A DNA stretch of 40,832 nt, taken from positions 1 through 40,832 of IMG/VR virus record IMGVR_UViG_3300022888_000016. One strand, written 5' to 3'. The notes below the pieces were generated by a model, which saw only the letters and a program-made list of their open reading frames with translations, ran no database searches and was not told the DNA's origin. The DNA is from a virus. Position numbers and translations under genes: made by a program. The first letter of the stretch is position 1. Each line of letters opens with the position of its first letter. This document shows, in pieces, positions 5,854-13,365 of this stretch.

Positions 5854-6435
5854 TTATTTTTTACGGGACCAAGATTTATATCTAATAGATATATCAAATT
5901 TCATTATTTCCGCATCTTCCCAATCTAAAGTAATTTCACTTATTGATTCCGGCCACGCTTCTTCTAATGTACAAATATAATTTTCTTTACCGGGTTCCGG
6001 TGACCCTGCCGTATCAGAAAATTGAAATATTTTTATGGAACCTATTATGTTTTTATAATATTGTATATTTCTAGTTTTTGCTGGTTGAATGTGATCCAAC
6101 CAGTCTTCCCAAAATATTTTAGGGTTAAAATTATTTGTGTTGATAAAACTCAATGTTACTGGTTCATAAATGACTCCATACGGGATAGTTTTTTCTATAC
6201 CATATATTTTTTCTTCTGTGGTACTGAATGCACGTCTTGGTAGTTGTGATGCAGAACAAAGGAAAGATATAGAACTCGCCTCTACCTCAGAAATTAATGT
6301 AGCAGGCGGTTTAATTTCTATAATATGTTTCCATTTTCTGGTAATACCACCTAATACTTCTGTTTCTGATATAAATTTGCTTATTGAAAAATTTCCCGGT
6401 TTTATAATTGTACCGAATGCATCTCTTTCTGCCAT
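5854..6435 (-). CDS. 54: gp54-like tail tube initiator (gp19-fold)
   Basis: 193 aa from the ATG at 6435, which has an AAAAGG SD. The upstream extension of this frame overlaps the preceding gene and lacks an SD. The sequence has tail-tube-fold features: FSISKF near the start, a central SFLCSASQLPRRAFSTTEEKI segment, IPYGVIYEPVTLSFI, then a C-terminal beta strand MKFDISIRYKSW. T4 gp54 (320 aa) and gp48 are gp19-like proteins that cap the hub and start the tube. Because gp48 is identified at 7530, this paralogue is best called gp54. It is much shorter than T4 gp54. A second tail-tube-type protein is the alternative. Confidence 0.65.
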   Translation of the reverse strand: MAERDAFGTIIKPGNFSISKFISETEVLGGITRKWKHIIEIKPPATLISEVEASSISFLCSASQLPRRAFSTTEEKIYGIEKTIPYGVIYEPVTLSFINTNNFNPKIFWEDWLDHIQPAKTRNIQYYKNIIGSIKIFQFSDTAGSPEPGKENYICTLEEAWPESISEITLDWEDAEIMKFDISIRYKSWSRKK

Positions 6436-6439
6436 ATTT

Positions 6440-7045
6440 TTACCTTTTATTATAAATTTTCTTACTCTCTTCCCAGACAGCCTTCTTGTTTGCTTTTTTA
6501 AATCGTTCAACGGGGAGGAATAATGCCACCCCCCATTCGTCTGCTTCAATAGGCACAAACATAGAGTTAATTTTATTATTTAAATATCTATGTATAGTGG
6601 GTCTAGCTCTTTTGTGTTTACTGAACCCCTTTAACATGTTATATGTCATTATTAATCGAGTAGTTTTATCATATTTTTTGTTGTTGGCATACGCTTTAAT
6701 TTGGTCCATTAGGATGGCTCTATCTTTCGGATATAAATAATGGAAATTTATTCCTAAAAACCCGTCTTTATATCTTTCTATTGGTATAACTAAAGGAAAG
6801 GTGTCGTAGTATGGTAATATGTTTTTCCATTTAGGGTTATACGAGAAAAAATACATTTTTCCGGGTATATATTTTCCAACAGTATCTTCTCGTGATAAAA
6901 GTTTTTGTGGACTTTTTTCATTTGATAATGCTGCTTTAGCTCTATTTGCTAATGTTCTGAACCAGTTACCTGCCGCACGCGTTTTTTTAACCACATTGTC
7001 GGTCTGTATTGCTTTTTTTAATGTATCAAAATATGATTCTTCCAT
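6440..7045 (-). CDS. Conserved T4-like protein of unknown role (possible gp2 position)
   Basis: A 201-aa basic soluble protein. Notable segments are GKMYFFSYNPKWKNILPYYD, FPLVIPIERYKDGFLGIN, FHYLYPKDRAILMDQI, YNMLKGFSKHKRARPTIHRY and a C-terminal FVPIEADEWGVALFLPVE followed by KKAVWEESKK. I recall similar proteins in other marine T4-like phages but cannot give a firm function. It lies directly downstream of gp4, and in T4 the neighbour of gene 4 is gene 2 (DNA end protector), so gp2 is a possibility from position alone. No clear SD precedes the ATG at 7045. The stop lies 4 bases before the gp54 start. Confidence 0.75.
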   Translation of the reverse strand: MEESYFDTLKKAIQTDNVVKKTRAAGNWFRTLANRAKAALSNEKSPQKLLSREDTVGKYIPGKMYFFSYNPKWKNILPYYDTFPLVIPIERYKDGFLGINFHYLYPKDRAILMDQIKAYANNKKYDKTTRLIMTYNMLKGFSKHKRARPTIHRYLNNKINSMFVPIEADEWGVALFLPVERFKKANKKAVWEESKKIYNKR

Positions 7046-7052
7046 AATATAA

Positions 7053-7481
7053 CTATTTAGTTGTTTTTACTAGAATATCCTCAGTAATTATTTGCCATTT
7101 CCATCCTCTATGCTCACAGTATATGAATGCTGCTTTCCATTTTGCCTCATTAATGCCCCAAGTTTTAACTTCTTTTAAATAACGGCGCCTGTGTTTGGAA
7201 TTGAGTTTAGGTGGACGTGTTTGTTTCTTTGGTTTAATTTCTATTAGTGTTATGTTTTTTGCTGTCTTGACCCAAAAATCAGGAAAATATCTATGTATTC
7301 TATTATCTATTGGTGAACGATATGGTATGATTATTTCTTCACTAGACCATAATAAAACCTCGGGTTGACGATCCAAATACCGCATAAATGTTAGTTCCCA
7401 ACCAGATCGATAGGTTATTTTAGTATAATCACCTTTATATTTTTTAATATTTTGTGGTCTAAATTTCCCTTTGTATGACAT
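7053..7481 (-). CDS. 4: gp4 head-completion nuclease
   Basis: 142 aa, against about 150 in T4 gp4 (gp50). It has GDYTKITYRSGWELTFMRY (residues 18-36, with E29 a likely metal ligand), then WSSEEIIIPYRS, and a textbook PD-(D/E)XK core: P67-D68 in HRYFPDFW and E81-I-K83 in LIEIKPKKQT. T4 gp4 is needed to finish the DNA-filled head before tail joining, and the family looks like TnsA-type endonucleases. It is the first gene of the minus-strand block. No SD is visible before the ATG, and the TATAAATA box of the opposite strand touches its start codon. Confidence 0.92.
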   Translation of the reverse strand: MSYKGKFRPQNIKKYKGDYTKITYRSGWELTFMRYLDRQPEVLLWSSEEIIIPYRSPIDNRIHRYFPDFWVKTAKNITLIEIKPKKQTRPPKLNSKHRRRYLKEVKTWGINEAKWKAAFIYCEHRGWKWQIITEDILVKTTK

Positions 7482-7488
7482 ATAAATA
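7481..7488 (+). promoter_or_regulatory. T4-type late promoter before gp48
   Basis: An exact TATAAATA box on the plus strand, 41 bp upstream of the gp48 ATG, in the 48-bp gap between divergent gp4 and gp48. It touches the first base of the gp4 start codon on the other strand. It probably drives the long baseplate block with gp55/gp33-modified polymerase. No equal box is visible for the minus direction. Confidence 0.75.
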
Positions 7489-7529
7489 TATAGATATTAA
7501 ATAAAAACACTTTTACCATATGGAGTAGT

Positions 7530-8366
7530 ATGACCATAACGAGAGATCATCATCCAGGAACATCATCACTTACTGTGAGCTATTTACATTGGCCCAATTC
7601 ATTATCCGGCGATGATTTGAACCACTGGATCTCTTTTAAGGCATTTGATTTTAGGGGGAAAACCCCCACATTAGATATAGCTTTATATATTCCTCCCGAT
7701 GCTTTACAAACTGGATATAAATCTGATTATAGTGAGGAAGGTTTAGGAACCTTTGCGGGTAAGGCTTTAGATATGTTTAAAACTACTGGCGGTTCTTTGG
7801 AATCATTAAAGAGTAATATGAGGTCTTTGGCCATTGGCTCTACAGGAGAAGCTAAGTTTTTATTAGAAAAGGGTGTTATGGAAAAAGTCGGAGGCGAAAA
7901 AGCAAAAACCGCATTACAGCAAGCGAAGGGTGCTGTTGTGAATCCTTATATTGTCGCAGCATATAAGGGTCCTACAAGTTTAAGGGAACATAAATTCACA
8001 TTTAAATTAATGCCAGAAAGTTCACTTGATTCTATTATTTGTAATAAAATTATTACAGCATTCAAGACTGCTATGTTACCTGCTCATGCGGGCGCGGACA
8101 ACAAAAATGCCCCTACGGGTTTATTTGGTTATCCGGACGAATTCACTATTGATTATTTCGTTAATGGTAGTAAATTAAACAATGACACATCAAATCCACT
8201 TTTTCGTGTGGGCAGGTCTGTGCTAACGGCATGTGATTTAAATTATTCTACACAAGACACTACGGCTTTTTTTGAAAACACCCAAAATCCTGTTTCAGTA
8301 GAAATGTCTCTTTCATTCATGGAATTAGAGGTTATGCACCGTGGCAAAATTACTCAAGGATATTAA
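7530..8366 (+). CDS. 48: gp48 baseplate tail-tube cap
   Basis: 278 aa, against 364 in T4. It has WISFKAFDFRGKTPTLDIAL and LYIPPDALQTGYKSDYSEE, the pattern I associate with marine T4-like gp48. A Gly/Ala/Lys-rich helical section (about 70-135) follows, and a tube-like C-terminal half includes REHKFTFKLMPES and LFGYPDEFTIDYFVNGS and ends VEMSLSFMELEVMHRGKI. gp48 binds the top of the hub and, with gp54, forms the platform for tube growth. SD GGAG lies 4 nt before the ATG. It is the first gene of the plus-strand baseplate unit. Confidence 0.85.
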   Translation: MTITRDHHPGTSSLTVSYLHWPNSLSGDDLNHWISFKAFDFRGKTPTLDIALYIPPDALQTGYKSDYSEEGLGTFAGKALDMFKTTGGSLESLKSNMRSLAIGSTGEAKFLLEKGVMEKVGGEKAKTALQQAKGAVVNPYIVAAYKGPTSLREHKFTFKLMPESSLDSIICNKIITAFKTAMLPAHAGADNKNAPTGLFGYPDEFTIDYFVNGSKLNNDTSNPLFRVGRSVLTACDLNYSTQDTTAFFENTQNPVSVEMSLSFMELEVMHRGKITQGY

Positions 8367-8386
8367 CATTAAAAGGAACTATCAAT

Positions 8387-8965
8387 ATGTCTGAATTTTT
8401 TTCCCATTATCCGAAGATTTCTTATAATGTTACTGGAGAATTAGGACCTACAAAATTAAAACTCGCTATAGACATTATGAATAGGGTCAAAATTAAAGAT
8501 GTCGTTTTAGATGAAATAGTACAATATCAACCATATTCTATTCCAGAGGGTGAACGTCCGGATATAACAGCTCATAAGGCTTATGGTGATGTAAAATATA
8601 CTTGGTTGATTTTTGCCATGAACGATATGCACGACCCTATAAGGGATTGGCCTTTAGGGACAAGGGAATTTACTACTTATATCGTATCAAAATACGGATC
8701 AATTTCAAACGCCGCGCAATCTATACATCATTATGAACGAATATTACGTCAAAGAGTAGAGTCCACAAGTTCCAGGGAAGCTATACCCGCATACAAAATA
8801 GAATGTGATCTCACAACTTATAATACACTTGGTGTAGACGAGAGAAATATAGTGTATAATTATACATGGGAAGTGGACCACAATGAATCTAAACGAGATA
8901 TTAAGTTAATTGATAGAAAAAATGTTTCACAAATATTATCAGAACATACGGATAAACTACTATAA
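8387..8965 (+). CDS. 53: gp53 baseplate wedge protein
   Basis: 192 aa, against 196 in T4. It has FFSHYPKISYNV at the N-terminus, then QYQPYSIPEGERPDITAHKAYGD (about residues 45-67), TWLIFAMNDMHDPIRDWPLG, and the SIHHYERILRQR segment. These match the gp53 family (PF11246). In T4, gp53 locks the wedge to the hub and is related to LysM-like folds. AAAGGA precedes the ATG. The stop overlaps the gp27 ATG (TAATG), so the two are probably co-translated. Confidence 0.9.
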   Translation: MSEFFSHYPKISYNVTGELGPTKLKLAIDIMNRVKIKDVVLDEIVQYQPYSIPEGERPDITAHKAYGDVKYTWLIFAMNDMHDPIRDWPLGTREFTTYIVSKYGSISNAAQSIHHYERILRQRVESTSSREAIPAYKIECDLTTYNTLGVDERNIVYNYTWEVDHNESKRDIKLIDRKNVSQILSEHTDKLL

Positions 8966-10803
8966 TGTCTGAAAAATTTGAATATGGTTCCGGTGCCATC
9001 TCTAGGCGCAAGGATTCTACACGACTAAAAAGTTCCGAAGAAGGTCACGGAGCAAAAAGTGAAGATTTATTACGTCCTACTCCAAAAAACATGCCCTCGT
9101 TTGCTGGTGAATATGATTTAACTATTTTAACACTAGTTTCTCCTCATGGGGATACAGGTAGTCGAGAAATAGATTTACGGGGAAGTTGGTCGGATTTAAA
9201 TATTTATGAAGATATGTTTTCTTCTACCCTCACTGCTGACATTACTATAGTTGACGGTGTGGGTTTGCTCGAAAGTTTACCTATTATGGGTGAAGAGACC
9301 ATCACGATACGGGTGAAAACTAAAAATTTAGTTACTAAACCTCCAGGGATAATTGGCACTGTGGGTCCGGACGGCAAGGAATTGATCGGACCCTTTAACA
9401 AGAGCGATAATACGGGGATAATTAATTTAACTTTTAAAGTTTATAAAATTACTGATAATATCATGCTGAATCAAGGATTACGTAGTTATAAATTACATCT
9501 AGTTTCAAATGAATATATCATTAATCTGAAACAAAAAATCCAAAAGGCAACATTAAATCCCGCTACGTTAGAGCCCCAAAAAATTTCTACTGTTGTACGA
9601 AAATTATATGCTCAATTTTTTGGGTTAAATGGCAAGAAAATTTTTATAGAACCTACTCGCAATTTGGTTAATTTAGTGATACCTAATTATTCACCATTCA
9701 AGTCTTTTAATTTTTTAGCTTCTAGAGCCGTATCGGCTGGACAACAAGCAGTCGGATCTAGTTTTGTTTTTTATGAAACCGTAACAGGTTATTTTTTTGT
9801 TTCGTTGGAAACATTAATGTCGGGCGGAGGAACAGGATATAGATACCCTCCAGATATACCAGCAGGATCTAGTCCCAGTGAAGGAGTTTATACTTACCCA
9901 GAAAGTAAAATTAAAGAAACCTACACAATATCCCCTAAACGTATGGATGATCCTAATACACCCAAAGAACAGCGTACTGCTTCTGAACTCACGAGTATTG
10001 ATGTCTATAATTTTTCATCTAATTTTGATGTGATAGAAAACCTAACAAAGGGTATGTATGCTAATAGACTATTAACGCATGATTTGGTGAGAATGAAATA
10101 TGATACTTTAGATTTTAATTATATAGATAAAGAAAATTTACGCAGTGTAGAAGTTACTCGTTCCGATGGTTCTACCGAAACAATAGATAAAAAAATTACA
10201 CCTGAGGACATGAAAAATTTTACTGATGGTTTTACTCATATAGGAAAAGGTAAATTATGTACCACTAAACAAAGTGCTATCGGTTCTCCTGAATCACATT
10301 TGAGTTTTTTCCCCACTAATTTTGCACATGATCAGGTGTTACATATTAAGGATGGCATTGGTTCTTCTAGTGTGAAATATGGATCAAAATTAGGTTCTTT
10401 AAATATAGTACCGAATAGAGTAGAGCAATGGATGCAACAACGTTTAGTGCAGAGTCAACAGATCAATAATATAAAATTAAATATTAGAGCTCCTGGTCGT
10501 TCAAGTAGAATGATAGGGGATTTAATAGAAGTTAAATTACCTACTTCATTTTTGGATGCACGAGACGGTAAAACAGCTTCAGAAGAAAATAAATATTTAA
10601 GTGGATATTATTTAATTACTAAATTAAAACACCACTTTACTGGCGAGAAATATGAAATAGAATTTGAGGCAATAAAGGATTCTTTAAAAAATACAGCAGA
10701 AAAAGAGAAACTTGATAAATCTGTATCAGGATCTTCGTCTATTACTAAAAGCGGACAATTAACCATTAATCCAAATACAGGAAAAGTTGTGGGGGGCCTA
10801 TAA
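8965..10803 (+). CDS. 27: gp27-like baseplate hub
   Basis: A 612-aa hub protein, longer than T4 gp27 (391 aa). After a charged 45-residue leader come FAGEYDLTILTLVSPHGD and IDLRGSWSDLNIYEDMFSS, then TADITIVDGVGLLESLPI and EETITIRVKTKN, the VgrG/gp27-type N-terminal barrel. The middle contains SSFVFYETVTGYFFVSLET and the C-terminal part SRMIGDLIEVKLP and LSGYYLITKLKHHFTGEKYE, typical of hub proteins. As a trimer it would attach the spike gp5, encoded directly downstream, to the tube. The C-terminal tail (Ser/Gly/Lys-rich) is low complexity. Confidence 0.85.
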   Translation: MSEKFEYGSGAISRRKDSTRLKSSEEGHGAKSEDLLRPTPKNMPSFAGEYDLTILTLVSPHGDTGSREIDLRGSWSDLNIYEDMFSSTLTADITIVDGVGLLESLPIMGEETITIRVKTKNLVTKPPGIIGTVGPDGKELIGPFNKSDNTGIINLTFKVYKITDNIMLNQGLRSYKLHLVSNEYIINLKQKIQKATLNPATLEPQKISTVVRKLYAQFFGLNGKKIFIEPTRNLVNLVIPNYSPFKSFNFLASRAVSAGQQAVGSSFVFYETVTGYFFVSLETLMSGGGTGYRYPPDIPAGSSPSEGVYTYPESKIKETYTISPKRMDDPNTPKEQRTASELTSIDVYNFSSNFDVIENLTKGMYANRLLTHDLVRMKYDTLDFNYIDKENLRSVEVTRSDGSTETIDKKITPEDMKNFTDGFTHIGKGKLCTTKQSAIGSPESHLSFFPTNFAHDQVLHIKDGIGSSSVKYGSKLGSLNIVPNRVEQWMQQRLVQSQQINNIKLNIRAPGRSSRMIGDLIEVKLPTSFLDARDGKTASEENKYLSGYYLITKLKHHFTGEKYEIEFEAIKDSLKNTAEKEKLDKSVSGSSSITKSGQLTINPNTGKVVGGL

Positions 10804-10804
10804 T

Positions 10805-12883
10805 ATGTCGTATTTTATGGGTAAAGAGGGTTTTGTTTGGTGGCAAGGTGTAGTAGAAGATAGACATGATCCGTTATATTTAGGTAGGTGCAAAGTTAGA
10901 GTATTAGGGTGGCATTCTGATGAAAAATCTCAAATACCCACCGAATCTTTACCTTGGGCTTATCCAATATCACCTATTACTTCTGCTAGTCAGACTGGAG
11001 TAGGCACCAGCCCGTTAGGGCCAGTAGAAGGTACTTGGGTGATTGGTTTTTTTAGGGACGGTGAATCCGCACAAGAGCCTATGTTTTTTGGTACTATTGG
11101 AGGTATCCCGGAACTAGATGCCAAAGGGGTAAATAGTGATGGGACAGGTATTGGGGGAAAAGGATTTTTTGATCCAAGACTTCATGCTGGTGATGGAAGT
11201 GAAACTATTGGGCATCCTGATTTTCCCGACGAAATTGGCGCCAGAAGTTTGGGTTATAACAGTTATTCGAAATCCGGAGGACATTTAGTACCGAGAGAAC
11301 CGGCCACTATTATACATAATGCTTCACCGAGTCCTAGTGATTTGCCACAAGAGGTCAAAATATCCGATAAAGTTACACTTAAACCTGGTTCCAAATCCAT
11401 AGATCATCCTGCTCACATAAAGGGTGAATATTCAAGTTTTCCTGTATCTTCTCTGATTTCTTCTGCATCTTCGGAAACATCACCATTTAGTGTGCAATTA
11501 GTAGAAAATCCTTCGCGGTCTACTTTTCCTGATACAGGATTAACACCATTAGATAGAGATGATCCGGAATCATTAATTTCTGCCACTAGAAATTTAAATT
11601 ATCTTCAAGAGCCTACAACAAATAGATTAGCTAGGGGTATGCGAGGGAATGACCATTTAACTAGTCCTTTATTGAATGGTATAGTATATGAGAAATTTTT
11701 AAATAGACTCCAAGGCCAACATAATATTTCTTGTGCCGATGGACATACTTGGTCTGAACCTTTTTCTCCATGGGCCGCCATATACCCATATAACCATGTA
11801 CACCAAACTGAGAGTGGCCATGTTATTGAAATGGACGACACCCCCGGACACGAAAGGTTGCATTGGTATCATCGTACCGGAACTTTTACTGAAATGCACC
11901 CAAGTGGTATAAAAGTAGATAAAATAGTAAACGATTATTATAATATAGTTTTAGGGTCTCAATTTGCGCATATAGAGGGTACTGATTGTATAACAATTGA
12001 CGGACAGCAACAAGTGTTTGTTAAAGGTGGTAAGATAGATAGAATAGATGGCCCATATAACATCAATATGTCAGGTAAGGGTAATTTCTCTTTAAGTAAT
12101 CCCGAGGGGGATAATACTATAAGTGGAGGTGGAATATATATAGAAACTCCCGGAAAATACCGTTGTCATTCTACTAATTTTCATAATCATAATAAATATT
12201 CTTATTCGAGAACAGACGGGAAATATATTAATTCTGTGGGGGGTAAACTCATTACCCGCGCAGGATCGTATAGTTTAAATATTCAAGGTTCAGGCAGCAT
12301 ACAAACAGGTAGCGGTTTATCATTTAATGTCACGGATTCTATCCACGAAACTATATTCGGAGTTTTGCCAGCAATCACTTTAGGTTATGCGAAAAAAACA
12401 ACAGCAACATTGGGTAAAATTGGTGTAGAAAGTACTGACAATGTATTATCTGGTGGAATAGAAATGAATTTAGGATTAAATGGATTAGGAGCTTCAATAT
12501 CAATATTACCTATTGGGGATATTGATTTTACTTCTAATCTGGGACTAAACGGTATCACAGGAACAGCACTATTAGGAGATATTAATTTTTCTAGTGTAAT
12601 AGGAAGTGTGAGTTTGAGTAGTTTGCTATCTTCATTTTCTTTAACGAATACAGGAGCAGCTCAAATGCAAGGCTTATTAGGTGAAGTGAGTATAGCAACT
12701 TCTGGTAAAGTGAAAGTTAAGGGTTTAATAGCATCACTAAAAGAGGTTTTAGATGAGTTGATAGATATTATAACAGAACATACTCACCCAACAGGGACCG
12801 GTCCTTCTGGACCACCTTTACCGCCAGCATCAATAAAATTGGCATTATTAAAATCTTTAAAAATAGGAATGAGTTTCGATTAA
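10805..12883 (+). CDS. 5: gp5 baseplate spike (OB-fold plus beta-helix, no lysozyme domain)
   Basis: 692 aa from the ATG at 10805. An earlier in-frame TTG lies within gp27. Residues 7-110 form the gp5/VgrG OB-fold (VEDRHDPLYLGRCKVRVLGW, PWAYPISPITSASQ, VEGTWVIGFFRDGESAQEP). A linker of about 180 residues follows. Residues from about 320 (NHVHQTESGHVIEMDD, HWYHRTGTFTEMHPSG) lead into the triple-stranded beta-helix. No T4 lysozyme-type catalytic motif is visible between the two parts, as in other marine T4-like phages. Near the C-terminus H659-T-H661 in EHTHPTGTGPSGPP resembles the HxH metal site at the tips of phage spikes. The stop overlaps the next ATG. Confidence 0.92.
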   Translation: MSYFMGKEGFVWWQGVVEDRHDPLYLGRCKVRVLGWHSDEKSQIPTESLPWAYPISPITSASQTGVGTSPLGPVEGTWVIGFFRDGESAQEPMFFGTIGGIPELDAKGVNSDGTGIGGKGFFDPRLHAGDGSETIGHPDFPDEIGARSLGYNSYSKSGGHLVPREPATIIHNASPSPSDLPQEVKISDKVTLKPGSKSIDHPAHIKGEYSSFPVSSLISSASSETSPFSVQLVENPSRSTFPDTGLTPLDRDDPESLISATRNLNYLQEPTTNRLARGMRGNDHLTSPLLNGIVYEKFLNRLQGQHNISCADGHTWSEPFSPWAAIYPYNHVHQTESGHVIEMDDTPGHERLHWYHRTGTFTEMHPSGIKVDKIVNDYYNIVLGSQFAHIEGTDCITIDGQQQVFVKGGKIDRIDGPYNINMSGKGNFSLSNPEGDNTISGGGIYIETPGKYRCHSTNFHNHNKYSYSRTDGKYINSVGGKLITRAGSYSLNIQGSGSIQTGSGLSFNVTDSIHETIFGVLPAITLGYAKKTTATLGKIGVESTDNVLSGGIEMNLGLNGLGASISILPIGDIDFTSNLGLNGITGTALLGDINFSSVIGSVSLSSLLSSFSLTNTGAAQMQGLLGEVSIATSGKVKVKGLIASLKEVLDELIDIITEHTHPTGTGPSGPPLPPASIKLALLKSLKIGMSFD

Positions 12884-13356
12884 TGGCACTAGTAAAAGCA
12901 ACAATGATGATGGAGTTATCCGGAGTATTTTCCGGTCATGCTACCGCCCCAATAAAACCAGGACAGGATATAGCAAAAGCCTTTAAGAATTATTTGATGA
13001 TGGGACAAAATGCGGGTGGTTTTCCAACAACCAATGTGGTGGATGCGGCGGCAGGGGTATCTATAGGAGGAGTTTTTGCTTCACAGTTACCAGCAGGCTT
13101 AATGGTAGGCACACAGATAGCTTCACATTTAACTACAATGGCAATAACATATATGAGTGGTCAACAAATAGGTCCTCCAATAACAGCACCTACTCATACT
13201 CCACAATTAATGGAATTATTTGAGAAAATGCCCACTTTTGGTATGAAATTTGCTAAAGATTTAGCGGACGTTTTAGATTCTTGGACAAAAACTTGGGTTG
13301 TTAGTGGTTTAATACCAGGATCACCCCCTATTCCTTTTTCGGGACCTTTATCATAG
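12883..13356 (+). CDS. Unassigned 157-aa hub/baseplate-region protein
   Basis: Coupled to gp5 by a TAATG overlap. A small protein with many Ala, Gly and Met (MALVKATMMMELSGVFSGHA), a Gly/Ala-rich middle (VVDAAAGVSIGGVFASQL), a moderately hydrophobic stretch (MVGTQIASHLTTMAITYMSG) and a Pro-rich end (GLIPGSPPIPFSGPLS). There is no PAAR-type His/Cys pattern. Its place directly after the spike gene suggests a virion or assembly partner of the hub. I do not recognise the family. Confidence 0.8.
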   Translation: MALVKATMMMELSGVFSGHATAPIKPGQDIAKAFKNYLMMGQNAGGFPTTNVVDAAAGVSIGGVFASQLPAGLMVGTQIASHLTTMAITYMSGQQIGPPITAPTHTPQLMELFEKMPTFGMKFAKDLADVLDSWTKTWVVSGLIPGSPPIPFSGPLS

Positions 13357-13365
13357 AGAAAAATT

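Noticed and set aside
5854-6558. Longer gp54 start at 6558 (234 codons)
   Set aside because: The extra 41 codons overlap the end of the 201-aa gene and lack an SD. The ATG at 6435 has AAAAGG upstream and the extension looks unlike a tail-tube protein.
6732-6739. TATAAATA on the plus strand inside the 201-aa gene
   Set aside because: It lies inside a minus-strand coding region and points against it, with no plus-strand gene for about 800 bp. Chance match in AT-rich DNA.
7482-7529. AT-rich imperfect inverted repeat between gp4 and gp48 as a hairpin operator
   Set aside because: Only about 5 A-T pairs can form. It is not distinguishable from background AT richness.
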